A stretch of DNA of 64,000 nt from Rhodobacter sp. (GCA_027489175.1 JAIYAE010000005.1:62001-126000), one strand, 5' to 3'. Positions 35,447-44,462 are shown, numbered from the stretch's first letter. A program made the numbers and translations. The notes: generated by a model not told the origin, from the sequence alone.

Positions 35447-36651
35447 GGGCGGGGGACGATCCAGCCCGGGCGGCAGAAGCGGCGGCCCGGGCCAGCTATG
35501 GCAAGTTGGTGGCGATCCTGGCGGTGCAGGGCCGGGACATTGCGGCGGCGGAGGATGCGCTGTCTGAGGCGCTGGTGTCGGCGCTGACCGTCTGGCCCCA
35601 GCGCGGGGTGCCGGAAAACCCCGAGGGCTGGCTGGTGACCGCGGCGCGCAACCGGTTGAAGAACGCAGCGCGGGCCGGGCGGGTGCGGGCCGAGGGCGCG
35701 GCGGAGGTGGAGCGGCGGCTGGTCCTGCCGGAAGAGGACGCGACCCTGCCGGACTACCGGCTGCGGCTGCTGTTCGTCTGTGCCCATCCTTCGATTGACC
35801 CTGCCGCGCGCACGCCCCTGATGCTGCAGGCGGTGCTGGGGATTGACGCGGCCCGGGTGGCGCGGGCCTTTCTGGTAGAGCCTGCAGCAATGGCGCAGCG
35901 CCTGGTGCGGGCTAAGCTGCGCATCCGCGATGCGGGCCTGCGCTTTGCCGTGCCCGAGCCGGAGGAGATGGCTGACCGGCTGGGTGCCGTGCTGGACGCG
36001 ATCTATGCCGCCTTCGGGCAGGGCTGGGACGGGCTGGACCACCCGGAGGCCGAAGGGTCCCTGACCGGCGAGGCGATCTGGCTGGCGCGGCTTTTGGTGC
36101 ATCTGATGCCGAGCGAGCCTGAGCCGAAGGGGTTGCTGGCGCTGATGCTCTATTGCGCATCACGGCGCAGGGCGCGGCGTGATGCGGCGGGGGCCTTTGT
36201 GCCCTTGGCACAGCAGGACGCGCGGCTTTGGGACCGGACCATGGTGATCGAGGCCGAAGGGCTGTTGACCCACGCCGCGCAGGCCGGGCGCTTTGGCCGC
36301 TATCAATGCGAAGCGGCAATCCAGTCGGTGCATGTGCAGCGCCCGGTGACGGGCCAGCTGAACCTGGGCGCGCTGCGGGTGCTCTATGACCTTCTGGTCC
36401 GGCAGACCGACAGCATTGGCGCGCGGATTGGGCAGGCGGTGGTCATGGCAGAGGCGGGAGAGGCCTTGGCGGCGCTGGAGGCGCTGGACGCATTGGGGCA
36501 GCGCGCAGCGGGGCATCAGCCCTGGTGGGTCGCCCGGGCGCATGTGGCAGGGCTGGCGGGGCTGGACGGCGAGGCCGCGGCAGCCCGCGCGCGCGCTGTG
36601 GAGCTGACGGAAGATGTGGCGGTGCGGGACTGGCTTTTGCGGCAGGGTTAG
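35443..36651 (+). CDS. ECF42-type RNA polymerase sigma factor with C-terminal extension
   Basis: 402 residues from GTG 35443. Region 2 is at about 10-75 (AEDALSEALVSALTVWPQRG, then PEGWLVTAARNRLKN) and region 4 at about 105-165. The long DUF6596/TPR-like extension (about 170-402) contains YAAFGQGWDGL and the ending VRDWLLRQG. There is no anti-sigma gene; in this group the extension itself is thought to control activity. The preceding DGPF protein overlaps by four bases. Regulon likely includes its own operon. Confidence 0.9.
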   Translation: MRAGDDPARAAEAAARASYGKLVAILAVQGRDIAAAEDALSEALVSALTVWPQRGVPENPEGWLVTAARNRLKNAARAGRVRAEGAAEVERRLVLPEEDATLPDYRLRLLFVCAHPSIDPAARTPLMLQAVLGIDAARVARAFLVEPAAMAQRLVRAKLRIRDAGLRFAVPEPEEMADRLGAVLDAIYAAFGQGWDGLDHPEAEGSLTGEAIWLARLLVHLMPSEPEPKGLLALMLYCASRRRARRDAAGAFVPLAQQDARLWDRTMVIEAEGLLTHAAQAGRFGRYQCEAAIQSVHVQRPVTGQLNLGALRVLYDLLVRQTDSIGARIGQAVVMAEAGEALAALEALDALGQRAAGHQPWWVARAHVAGLAGLDGEAAAARARAVELTEDVAVRDWLLRQG

Positions 36652-37430
36652 TCGGCGCCGTCGTCGGGGATGTTCAGGATCGTGCCGCAGGCCTTGCAGT
36701 GGACGGCGTCGTGGTCGTGCCGCCGCAGGCCGCAAGTCGGGCAGGGGAAATGCGCCTTTACCGGACGCAAGAGCACCTGGATCAGGCGCAGGAACAGCGA
36801 GATGCCGAAGATCATGATCCCGACCGACAGAAGCTTGCCGGAATTGCCGACCAGCGTGACGTCGCCGAAGCCGGTGGTCGAAAGCGTGGTCACGGTGAAG
36901 TAAAGCGCGTCGAGGTAGGTTGTGATCTTGTCGTTCACCGTGCGCTGCGTCTCATAGACCAGGGCGGTCATCAGGAAGACGAAGATCAGAAGGTTCAGCG
37001 CCGCGCGGATCGTGGTCTGGTTGCGGTTGAAAACCGGCCAATCCTGCCGCAACTGCCGCAGGGTCTGGGGCGAGTGAAAGACGCGGTAAAGCCGAAGGAC
37101 GCGGAGGAAGGCCAGCCCCTCGCCATCGCCGACGAAGGGGGCGATGAGCGACAGGATCACAGCGAGATCGGCGATGAAGTAGACGCTGAACACATCCCGC
37201 CGCGGGTCAGCCGAGGACCAGATGCGCAAGATCACCTCGGTCAAAAGGATAAGGCCGATGGCGAGGTCGGCAGCCTCGATCACCGGGGTGCGGTTGAAGA
37301 ACGAGGTCGCGATCAGGAAGGTGATGGTCAGAAGGTCGAAGGCCAGAAGCGCGTAGCGAAAGCGGTCGGCCGCCTCGCTTGGGCCGTCGTAAAGCGCGCG
37401 GAGGCGGGAGCGGAGACTGAACCTGGACAT
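36648..37430 (-). CDS. Voltage-gated-like potassium channel with C-terminal zinc ribbon
   Basis: 260 residues, six-helix topology. S4-like stretch at 108-129 with Arg every third residue (FLRVLRLYRVF), pore helix then selectivity filter TTGFGD at 185-190. The C-terminus is unusual: C230-P-T-C233 and C245-K-A-C248 form a rubredoxin-like zinc ribbon instead of an RCK or cyclic-nucleotide domain. Such a tail could sense metal or redox state, or serve assembly. The start at 37430 gives a short cytoplasmic head; longer readings add low-complexity sequence. Convergent with the sigma gene (four-base overlap). Confidence 0.85.
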   Translation of the reverse strand: MSRFSLRSRLRALYDGPSEAADRFRYALLAFDLLTITFLIATSFFNRTPVIEAADLAIGLILLTEVILRIWSSADPRRDVFSVYFIADLAVILSLIAPFVGDGEGLAFLRVLRLYRVFHSPQTLRQLRQDWPVFNRNQTTIRAALNLLIFVFLMTALVYETQRTVNDKITTYLDALYFTVTTLSTTGFGDVTLVGNSGKLLSVGIMIFGISLFLRLIQVLLRPVKAHFPCPTCGLRRHDHDAVHCKACGTILNIPDDGAD

Positions 37431-37642
37431 CGGGCGCCTTGGGGTTTGGGGAGGTGACTGTGGGTTGACGGGCGGGTTCGCGTCAAGGGTGTGGCTATTT
37501 GTTGAAAAGGGGTGCATAAGAGCGGGGCGAAAACACCTGCTGTCGACTTCTCTGTTTCCTTTTCGGCTTCAGACACTCGATCTAACGGATGAAAGCCAGG
37601 CCATCGCGTGTTGCGGATGGCGCTATGAGAAGGAATATCACG

Positions 37643-37849
37643 ATGGCCAAGGGCACCGTGAAATGGTTCAACGCCACCAAAGGTTTCGGCTTTATTGCTC
37701 CGGAATCCGGCGGCAAGGACGTTTTTGTTCACGTGACCGCGCTGGAACGCGCTGGCATCCGTGGGCTGGACGACGGCCAGGCCGTGACGTTTGACGTGGA
37801 ATCGGGCCGTGATGGCCGCGAATCGGCGATCAACCTCGCGCTGGCGTAA
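37643..37849 (+). CDS. Cold-shock protein, CspA family
   Basis: 68 residues, one cold-shock domain with RNP1 (KGFGFIAPE) and RNP2 (DVFVHV). It is highly similar to the copy at 22.4 kb. ATG 37643 follows GAGAAGGA. The gene is preceded by about 210 bases without other genes, enough for the long structured leader usual in csp mRNAs. A strong terminator follows. Confidence 0.95.
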   Translation: MAKGTVKWFNATKGFGFIAPESGGKDVFVHVTALERAGIRGLDDGQAVTFDVESGRDGRESAINLALA

Positions 37850-37873
37850 GTCTTACGCATCAGAAATAGCGAA

Positions 37874-37903
37874 GGGGGCGGCCTGAGGGCCGCCCCCTTT
37901 GTC
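37874..37903 (+). terminator. Intrinsic terminator after cspA copy
   Basis: GGGGGCGGCC (from 37874), short loop, GGCCGCCCCC, then TTTGT. It lies in the 64-base gap between the csp gene and the convergent permease gene and may work in both directions. Confidence 0.8.
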
Positions 37904-37913
37904 ATTGGCGGGC

Positions 37914-39398
37914 CTAGTGGTCGGCCATCGCGGCGGCGGCCTTGGCATCGTCGACCGATCCGCGGGCGCCGTTGAAGAAGGCGTTCAGTGCGACGGCCGT
38001 GATTGACGCAAGGAGAATGCCGCTTTCGATCAGCGGGTGAATCTCGTGCGGCATCCACTGTTTGAAGTTGGGCGCGACGAGCGGGATCATGCCCATCCCG
38101 ATCGACACCGCGACGACGAACAGGTTGTTGCGATTCCGCGCGAAGTCCACCCCCGCAAGGATGCGGATGCCGGTGGCCGCGACCATGCCGAACATCACAA
38201 GGCCCGCTCCGCCCAACACCATCGTCGGCACGGATTCAACCAGCGCGCCCATCTTCGGCACGAGGCCAAGGACGACCATGATCAGCCCGCCTGCGACGCA
38301 GACAAAGCGGCTTTTGATCCCCGTCACCCCCACAAGGCCCACGTTCTGGCTGAAGGAGGTGTAGGGGAAGGTGTTGAAGATCCCGCCGATCAGGGTGCCA
38401 AGGCCATCGGTCCGCAGGCCTGCGGACAGCATCGGCCGGGTGACGGGTTTGCCGGTGATGTCACCCAGGGCCAGGAACATGCCGGTGCTTTCGATCATCA
38501 CGACGATCATCACCAGAACCATCGTCACGATCATCACAAGGTCAAAGGTCGGCGTGCCGAAGTGGAAGGGCGTGATAAGGCCGAACCAGTCCGCCTCGGC
38601 CACCTTGGAAAAGCCCATCTTGCCAAGGGCCACCGCGATGACGGCACCGATCACGATGCCGAGGAGAACCGAGATGTTGGCGACAAAGCCCTTGCCGAAG
38701 CGCGCGATCAGAAGGATCGCCACCAGCACGATCGCCGAGATGGCGATGTTGCCCAAGGGCGCGTAGCCGGGGTTCATCTGGGTGGCGGCAAGGCCAAGCT
38801 TTGGCGGCAGTTCCGGCACGCCGGTGATGGTGCCGGCGGCGACGCCCTCGGTCACGGCTTTCAGCCAGTCGGCATGGGCGGGGTCGACGACCATGGGTGC
38901 TGTCGGGCCGACGGGGTTGCCGAAGATCCAGTTGATGCCGATCCGCATCAGGCTGACCCCGATGACCAGGATGATCGTCCCGGTCACGACCGGCGGGAAA
39001 AAGCGCAGCATCCGGCTGACCAGCGGCGCGATCAGGATCGAGATGATTCCGGCGGCGATGATGGCGCCGAAGATCGCGCGCGCGCCCTCGGCCCCCGGGG
39101 TGGCGTTGGCCATGGCAACCATCGGGCCGACGGCGGCGAAGGTCACGCCCATCATCACCGGCAGCTTGATGCCGAACCACTGGGTGGCCCCCATCGACTG
39201 GATCAGCGTGACGATGCCGCAGACAAAAAGGTCAGCCGAGATCAGAAAGGCGACATCGGCAGGGTCAAGTTTCAGCGCGCGGCCGACGATCAGCGGCACG
39301 GCGACGGCACCGGCATACATCACCAGCACATGTTGCAGCCCCAGCGTGAACAGCTTTGGGGGTGCAAGAATTTCGTCCACCGGATGGGTGGTTGTCAT
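37914..39398 (-). CDS. NCS2 purine/urate:cation symporter
   Basis: 494 residues, about 12-14 membrane helices of the nucleobase-ascorbate transporter fold. The family signature is present as SFSQNVGLVGVTG, and a second pore segment is ALGDITGKPVTRP. It imports xanthine, urate or a similar nucleobase with a cation. Position at the end of the puuE-allE-allA group makes a purine-pathway substrate, most likely urate or xanthine, more probable than uracil. GAAAGGACAG precedes ATG 39398. Confidence 0.88.
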   Translation of the reverse strand: MTTTHPVDEILAPPKLFTLGLQHVLVMYAGAVAVPLIVGRALKLDPADVAFLISADLFVCGIVTLIQSMGATQWFGIKLPVMMGVTFAAVGPMVAMANATPGAEGARAIFGAIIAAGIISILIAPLVSRMLRFFPPVVTGTIILVIGVSLMRIGINWIFGNPVGPTAPMVVDPAHADWLKAVTEGVAAGTITGVPELPPKLGLAATQMNPGYAPLGNIAISAIVLVAILLIARFGKGFVANISVLLGIVIGAVIAVALGKMGFSKVAEADWFGLITPFHFGTPTFDLVMIVTMVLVMIVVMIESTGMFLALGDITGKPVTRPMLSAGLRTDGLGTLIGGIFNTFPYTSFSQNVGLVGVTGIKSRFVCVAGGLIMVVLGLVPKMGALVESVPTMVLGGAGLVMFGMVAATGIRILAGVDFARNRNNLFVVAVSIGMGMIPLVAPNFKQWMPHEIHPLIESGILLASITAVALNAFFNGARGSVDDAKAAAAMADH

Positions 39399-39482
39399 GG
39401 ATCTGTCCTTTCCCTCGGGGCGTTTATGTTCGCGCCGTCTTCGCACTGCCCCAGGGGTGCGATCCGGTTAGGGGGCCCTGCT

Positions 39483-39959
39483 TTACGGGGCCAGAACCGT
39501 CCACGGTTGGGTGTAACGGTGTTCCTCAAGGTTCGGCGTGGGGCCGATCCGGTCGACCACGGCAAAGATGCCCGGCGCGTGGAGCGGAGTCAGCACGCCA
39601 TGCCAGGTGCCGCGGTGCAGGTTTATCCCCTGCGCGCCGTTTGTAAGGAAAGCGCGGGGCTGTGCCTGCGGATCGGGCGCCACGATGACGAGGAACGGGT
39701 GTTCCGTCATCGGGATGAAAGCCTGGCTGCCCTCGGGGTGGCGTTCGATCAGGTCGAAGGCATAGGGCAGCGCGCGGGTTTCAGCGTGGAAGACGGACAG
39801 GCCCGGGCGCGCATCGGGGCCAAAGTCCAGCCGGGCGCGGTCATGGTGACGGTGGCAGAGGCCGTCGTTGATCAGGCGGAAATCACCGGTCGCGTCGAGC
39901 ACATCGCCGAAGGGGGCGAAGGCGGCGGCGGTCAGGGGTTCGGGCTTCAGCGTCTTCAT
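39483..39959 (-). CDS. allA: Ureidoglycolate lyase
   Basis: 158 residues, an AllA-type cupin. VFHAETRALPYAFDLIERHP and NLHRGTWHGVLTPLH hold the conserved His/Glu region. It splits (S)-ureidoglycolate into glyoxylate and urea in the cytoplasm. The glyoxylate product is the substrate of the beta-hydroxyaspartate cycle encoded about 7 kb away. It lies between the aminohydrolase gene and the permease gene on the same strand. A dispersed hairpin element separates it from the aminohydrolase gene. Confidence 0.92.
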   Translation of the reverse strand: MKTLKPEPLTAAAFAPFGDVLDATGDFRLINDGLCHRHHDRARLDFGPDARPGLSVFHAETRALPYAFDLIERHPEGSQAFIPMTEHPFLVIVAPDPQAQPRAFLTNGAQGINLHRGTWHGVLTPLHAPGIFAVVDRIGPTPNLEEHRYTQPWTVLAP

Positions 39960-39987
39960 GGGTCGGCGCCTTTCGCTGGCGGCGGAA

Positions 39988-40044
39988 GCGAGGGGTTTCA
40001 CACCCCTCGCGCTCCCCGTGGGATATTTGGAGACATAGAATGCT
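39988..40044 (+). repeat. Dispersed hairpin-tail element, copy F
   Basis: GCGAGGGGT-ttcac-ACCCCTCGC (39988-40010), then GCTCCCCGTGGGATATTTGG. Almost identical to copy A. It sits between allE and allA, in the orientation opposite to the genes. Confidence 0.8.
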
Positions 40045-40873
40045 AGCGAGAGAAGGGGCCGCGCAGGGCGGCGTGGCGGTTCACGTCCTTGTAGAGAAGG
40101 TAGCGGAAGGGGCCGGGGCCGGCGGCGATGCAGGCCTGCGGGCAGTAGGCGCGGAGCCACATGAAATCCCCCGCCTCAACCTCAACCCAGTCCTGGTTCA
40201 GCTTGTAGGCGGCGCGGCCTTCGAGGACGTAGAGGCCATGCTCCATCACATGGGTTTCCTCAAACGGGATGCGGCCGCCGGGCTGGAAGGTGACGATGTT
40301 GACATGGGCGTCATGGGCAAGGTTATCGGGGTCAACAAAGCGGGTGGTTCCCCAGGTCTGGTTGGTGTCGGGCATCCAGCGGACGGGCACGTCGCGTTCG
40401 TTGATGACGAAGGGGGCAGGGGTCGGTGTGCCGGGGGCAGGGGCGTAGAGCTTGCGGAGCCAGTGGAAGCGCGCGGGGGTGCCGCCTTCGGCGTGCAGCG
40501 TCCATTGGGTGGCGGGGGGGATGTAGGCGTAGGAACCCGCCTCCATCTCATACCCCACTCCCGCGATGGTCACGGTGGCAAGGCCATCGGTGAAGAAGAG
40601 CCAATGTTCCGCGCCGGTGTCGGGGTCGGGGGTGTCAGAGCCGCCGCCGGGGGCGACCTCCATCACGTATTGGCTGAAGGTTTCGGCAAAGCCGGACATG
40701 GGGCGGGCGATCAGCCAGAGGCGGGTCTTGGTCCAGCCGGGCAGGTTGCTGGTGACGATGTCGGAAAAGCAGCCCCGGGGGATGAAGCAATAGGCCGGGG
40801 TGAAGGTGGCGCGGGCGGTCATCAGGGTGGTCTGTGACGGCAGGCCGCCGGTGGGGAAGTGGTAACCGGTCAT
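40043..40873 (-). CDS. allE: (S)-ureidoglycine aminohydrolase
   Basis: 276 residues, a two-domain bicupin. GGRIPFEETHVMEHGLYVLEG in the C-terminal cupin carries the Mn ligands (Glu, His, His), and MEVAPGGGSDTPDPDTGAEH is the N-terminal counterpart. It releases ammonia from (S)-ureidoglycine to form (S)-ureidoglycolate for AllA. The start codon overlaps the stop of the allantoinase fusion by four bases, so expression is coupled. Its presence implies allantoate amidohydrolase rather than allantoicase; that gene is not in the window. Confidence 0.92.
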   Translation of the reverse strand: MTGYHFPTGGLPSQTTLMTARATFTPAYCFIPRGCFSDIVTSNLPGWTKTRLWLIARPMSGFAETFSQYVMEVAPGGGSDTPDPDTGAEHWLFFTDGLATVTIAGVGYEMEAGSYAYIPPATQWTLHAEGGTPARFHWLRKLYAPAPGTPTPAPFVINERDVPVRWMPDTNQTWGTTRFVDPDNLAHDAHVNIVTFQPGGRIPFEETHVMEHGLYVLEGRAAYKLNQDWVEVEAGDFMWLRAYCPQACIAAGPGPFRYLLYKDVNRHAALRGPFSR

Positions 40874-42285
40874 GGAAGCTGGTCCTTTAGGCGCAGTTCG
40901 GCGATGCGTTCAACCTGCGCGCAGGCCATTGTGAATTCCTGTTCGCTATCGTTGGCGAGCCGGGTCTGGAAGGCCTGCAGGATGCTGGCCTTGGTGTTGT
41001 CGCGGACGGCGATGATGAAGGGAAAGCCATGCTTGGCGACATACTCTTCGTTCAGCCGCTGGAAGCGGCTACGTTCATCGTCGGTCAGGGCGTCAAGGGC
41101 GGCGGAGGCCTGTTCGGCGGTGCTTTCCGGGGTCAGGCGTTTGGCGGCGGCCAGCTTTCCGGCAAGGTCGGGGTGGGCGTTGAGGACGCTAAGGCGCTCG
41201 GCGTGCGAGGCGCTGCGGAAGATGCGGGCCAGCGCGTTGTGGAGGCCCGTGGCGCTGTCATGGGCGGGGCCGAGTTCGAGGTCAAAGGCGCGGTCGGCGA
41301 TCCAGGGGGAGTGTTCGAAGATGCCACCGAAGCGTTGGATGAACCGTTCGCGCGTCATCTGGCTGGGGCGTTCGATGCGGGTGTGGGGGTGGTTGGCGGC
41401 CCAATGGGCGGCGATCTGGCTGCGGGTGGCAAACCAGACGCCGTCATGCTTTTGCGCGTGATCAAGGAAGCGGATCAGGCCCGCGATCTTGCCCGGGCGG
41501 CCGATCAGGCGGCAGTGGAGGCCGATGGAGAACATCTTCGGCGCCCCAGCTGCGCCTTCGGCATAGAGCGTATCGAAGCTGTCGCGCAGGTATGTGAAGA
41601 ACTGTTCACCTTCGATGTAGCCGGGTGCGGTGGCAAAGCGCATGTCGTTGGCTTCAAGGGTGTAGGGGATGACCAGCTGGTCCCGCGCCCCTACTTCTGC
41701 CCAATAGGGCAGGTCGTCGTCATAGGTGTCGGAAATCCAGTCAAGCGCCCCGGTTTCCGCCGTCAGCCGCACGGTGTTGAGCGAGCAGCGTCCGGTGTAC
41801 CAGCCGCGCGGGGGGGTGCCCACAACCTCGGTATGGAGGCGGATCGCCTCGGCGATCTGGGCGCGTTCGACCTCTTCGGGCATGTCGCGGTGATCGACCC
41901 ATTTCAACCCGTGGCTGGCAATGTCCCAACCCGCGGATTTCATCGCGGCGACCTGTTCGGGGTTGCGGGCGAGCGCGGTGGCGACGCCGTAGATCGTGAC
42001 CGGCAAGGCGCGGTCGGTGAACAGGCGGTGCAGCCGCCAGAACCCGGCGCGGGCGCCGTAGTCGTAGAGCGACTCCATGTTCCAGTGGCGCATGCCGGGC
42101 CAGGGTTGCGCGCCAGCGATGTCGGAGAGGAACGCCTCGGACTGGGCGTCGCCGTGGAGGAGGTTGTTTTCGCCGCCCTCCTCATAGTTCAGGACCAGGC
42201 TGATCGCGACCTTCGCGCCCCCCGGCCAGCGGGGATTGGGGGGGGTGGGGCCATGGCCATGGAAATCACGGGGGTAGCGGTTCAC
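40870..42285 (-). CDS. puuE: Allantoinase PuuE fused to OHCU decarboxylase
   Basis: 471 residues. Residues 1-~305 are a cofactor-independent polysaccharide-deacetylase-like allantoinase (LNYEEGGENNLLHGD; HGLKWVDHRDMPEE; IGLHCRLIGRPGK). Residues ~310-471 are the 2-oxo-4-hydroxy-4-carboxy-5-ureidoimidazoline decarboxylase (UraD) domain, with ILNAHPDLAGKLA-type sequence LSVLNAHPDLAGKLAAAKRL and the ending RIAELRLKDQLP. The fusion joins the step that makes S-allantoin to the step that opens it. GTG 42285 is preferred because AGGAGAG lies just upstream. An ATG at 42300 would add five residues. Confidence 0.9.
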   Translation of the reverse strand: MNRYPRDFHGHGPTPPNPRWPGGAKVAISLVLNYEEGGENNLLHGDAQSEAFLSDIAGAQPWPGMRHWNMESLYDYGARAGFWRLHRLFTDRALPVTIYGVATALARNPEQVAAMKSAGWDIASHGLKWVDHRDMPEEVERAQIAEAIRLHTEVVGTPPRGWYTGRCSLNTVRLTAETGALDWISDTYDDDLPYWAEVGARDQLVIPYTLEANDMRFATAPGYIEGEQFFTYLRDSFDTLYAEGAAGAPKMFSIGLHCRLIGRPGKIAGLIRFLDHAQKHDGVWFATRSQIAAHWAANHPHTRIERPSQMTRERFIQRFGGIFEHSPWIADRAFDLELGPAHDSATGLHNALARIFRSASHAERLSVLNAHPDLAGKLAAAKRLTPESTAEQASAALDALTDDERSRFQRLNEEYVAKHGFPFIIAVRDNTKASILQAFQTRLANDSEQEFTMACAQVERIAELRLKDQLP

Positions 42286-42423
42286 GGGTCTCTCCTGCAT
42301 CAGGGCAGATTAGGGGCAAATGGCAGCAGATATTTTCAGGATTTCACGAAAGGTCATATGCGCGCAATGCGGGGTCGCGGCCTTTGGGGTTTCGTGGTCT
42401 GATGCCGGAAAATGGAGGGTCGG

Positions 42424-42780
42424 ATGGGACGGTTGTCAACGCATGTGCTGGATACCGCGCTGGGCAAGCCCGCAGCGGGGGTGAAGATCATGCTTTACCG
42501 GATTTCCGGGCAAAGTCACCGCAAGATCAAGGAGATGGTGACCAATGCCGATGGCCGCACCGATGGGCCGATGCTGGAGGGCAAGGACCTGACCGAAGGC
42601 CGGTATGAGCTGGTGTTCTGCGCCGGCGATTATCTGCGGGCGACGGGACAGGCAGGCGACGGCGAGGTCCTGTTCCTGGACGAGATCCCGATCCGCTTTG
42701 GCGTGCCCGATGCGGGCCAGCATTACCATGTGCCGCTGCTGCTTTCGCCCTTCGCCTACTCAACCTATCGCGGGTCATGA
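42424..42780 (+). CDS. hiuH: 5-hydroxyisourate hydrolase (transthyretin-like)
   Basis: 118 residues. MGRLSTHVLDTALGKPAAGV at the N-terminus and YRGS at residues 115-118 are the diagnostic HIU-hydrolase ends. The enzyme opens 5-hydroxyisourate, made from urate, to OHCU, which the fused UraD domain then decarboxylates. GGAGGG (42414-42419) sets ATG 42424. It is divergent from puuE with about 138 bases between starts; that gap probably holds both promoters, but no clear operator is visible. Confidence 0.95.
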   Translation: MGRLSTHVLDTALGKPAAGVKIMLYRISGQSHRKIKEMVTNADGRTDGPMLEGKDLTEGRYELVFCAGDYLRATGQAGDGEVLFLDEIPIRFGVPDAGQHYHVPLLLSPFAYSTYRGS

Positions 42781-42902
42781 ACTTGCAGTGAAAATATCGC
42801 GAAAACAGGCTACTCTTCCCGAAGCTTGCAAAACGGTCCCTTGCGGTTGAACGCAAGAGAGGGTTTTGTGGCGCGGTAAAAAATTCCTTATAGGAGAATC
42901 GC

Positions 42903-44402
42903 ATGTTTCGGATGACGTCTTGCTTGGCTGCGCCCGCTTTTGTTCTGTTGATGGGTGGCACCGCCCATGCGGCACTGACGGCGGATCAGATCTGGCAGTC
43001 CTGGAAGGACGCCGGAACGATGATCGGCCTCGAAATCACGGCTGCTACGGAAAACAATGATGGCGGCGTGCTGACGTTGAACGGCGTGTCGATCGCGCCG
43101 GCGGGCCTGCCGGGTGTCACAATCTCGGACATGGTGATGACCGAGGAGTCGGACGGGTCGGTGACCATCGTTCCGGGCGCGGACATCAATCTTGGCCTTT
43201 CGGGCGAGACCAAAGGCACTGCCAAGGTGCAGCATGAGGGTCTGACCCTGACCGCGCGCGAAGCTGACGGCGGCGTGGCCTATGACTATGCGGCGACCAA
43301 GCTGGACGTCGTGTATGACACGACCGCACCGGGCATGTCGTTTGACGGATCGCCCGCGCCGGACGTGGCGTCGAAAGGCACCGTTTCCTTGGGCGAGCTG
43401 TCGGGCACCTATTCCGACACTCCCGGTGCGAACCGGACCTTCGGGCTGGACATGACGGCTGGCCTTCTGGCCTATACCACCAGCCTTGACGACCCGAGCC
43501 TTGAGATCAAGCAGGAGACCACCAGCGAGACCGCCGATATCGCGGTGTCGTTCGATCTGGCGCTGCCGTCGTCGATGTCGGCCGAGGGTGGCGTGATGCC
43601 GACCGATTTCGGCGTGGCGTTGAACGAGGGGCTGAGCCTGACCTTCACCTCGACCCAAGGGGCGACGGCGGGGACGGTCAAGCAGGAAAGCCCCTACTTC
43701 CCGATGGACATGGCGATTGCGGCAGGGGGTGGCGAATCCTCGGGCGTGTTCAACAAGGACCTGTTCAGCATCAAGTCGACCGGTACCGGTCTGGACGTCG
43801 AAAGCACCTCGGCGATGATGCCGGCACCGATCAAGGTGACGATGGGCGCGATCGAGTTCGAGATGACCTCGCCCATCGTGGCGACCGATGCGGCGGGTGA
43901 CTTCGCGCTGGTGATGAAGCTGAACCAGCTGAGCGTGAACGAAGAGGCCTGGGCGATGGTCGACCCGGCCGGTACGCTGCCGCGCGATCCGGCTGACCTG
44001 GCCATCGACATTTCCGGCAAGACGATCATCGACGTGCCGGCGATGATTGCGGCGGGTGACGCAGGCGGCATGCCGGTGTTCCCGGCGCCGGAAAGCCTGG
44101 ACATCACGGAACTGACGCTGAAAGTCGCGGGCGCCGCCCTGGCTGGTTCCGGGGCCTTCACCTTCGACAACTCCATGGGGATGCCGATGCCCTTGGGCGA
44201 GGCGAACGTCACGCTGACCGGCGGCAACGCGCTGATCGACGGGCTGATCGCCATCGGCATCATCACCGAGGAAGACGCGATGGGCGCGCGGATGATGATG
44301 GGCGCCTTCATGTCGCCGGGTGCCAACCCGGATGAGCTGACCTCGAAGATCGAAGCCAAGCCGGGGTTCGAGATCTATGTGAACGGCCAGCGCGTCCAGT
44401 AA
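42903..44402 (+). CDS. DUF2125 family secreted/periplasmic protein
   Basis: 499 residues with a signal peptide ending GGTAHA|ALT. The mature part is a long beta-rich, acidic sequence of repeated amphipathic strands (LTLTAREADGGVAYDYAATK; GAIEFEMTSPIVATDAAGDF), typical of DUF2125 proteins of alphaproteobacteria. No catalytic motif. Function unknown; a lipid- or envelope-associated role is guesswork. TAGGAGAAT precedes ATG 42903. It splits the purine locus physically but shows no metabolic link to it. A terminator follows. Confidence 0.85.
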   Translation: MFRMTSCLAAPAFVLLMGGTAHAALTADQIWQSWKDAGTMIGLEITAATENNDGGVLTLNGVSIAPAGLPGVTISDMVMTEESDGSVTIVPGADINLGLSGETKGTAKVQHEGLTLTAREADGGVAYDYAATKLDVVYDTTAPGMSFDGSPAPDVASKGTVSLGELSGTYSDTPGANRTFGLDMTAGLLAYTTSLDDPSLEIKQETTSETADIAVSFDLALPSSMSAEGGVMPTDFGVALNEGLSLTFTSTQGATAGTVKQESPYFPMDMAIAAGGGESSGVFNKDLFSIKSTGTGLDVESTSAMMPAPIKVTMGAIEFEMTSPIVATDAAGDFALVMKLNQLSVNEEAWAMVDPAGTLPRDPADLAIDISGKTIIDVPAMIAAGDAGGMPVFPAPESLDITELTLKVAGAALAGSGAFTFDNSMGMPMPLGEANVTLTGGNALIDGLIAIGIITEEDAMGARMMMGAFMSPGANPDELTSKIEAKPGFEIYVNGQRVQ

Positions 44403-44422
44403 GCACTGCGGCCAAGGATGGG

Positions 44423-44453
44423 AAAGGGCGGGGCTTCGGTCCCGCCCTTTGTC
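44423..44453. terminator. Bidirectional intrinsic terminator
   Basis: AAAGGGCGGG (44423-44432), loop, CCCGCCCTTT (44441-44450), then GTC. It serves the DUF2125 gene and, read from the other side, the LysR-type gene. Confidence 0.75.
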
Positions 44454-44462
44454 ATTTGCGGG

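Noticed and set aside
38037-40046. A 669-codon open frame on the + strand
   Set aside because: It lies antisense to the permease and allA genes, is His/Asp/Arg-rich with no fold-like pattern, and arises from high GC bias. The minus-strand proteins have clear family motifs.
41029-42402. A 457-codon open frame on the + strand
   Set aside because: It is antisense to the puuE fusion and is Gly/Val-rich without motifs.
42840-42857. CTTGCG-N6-CGCAAG inverted repeat before the DUF2125 gene
   Set aside because: It is only six bases per arm in GC-rich DNA and no regulator is associated, so it is too weak to call.
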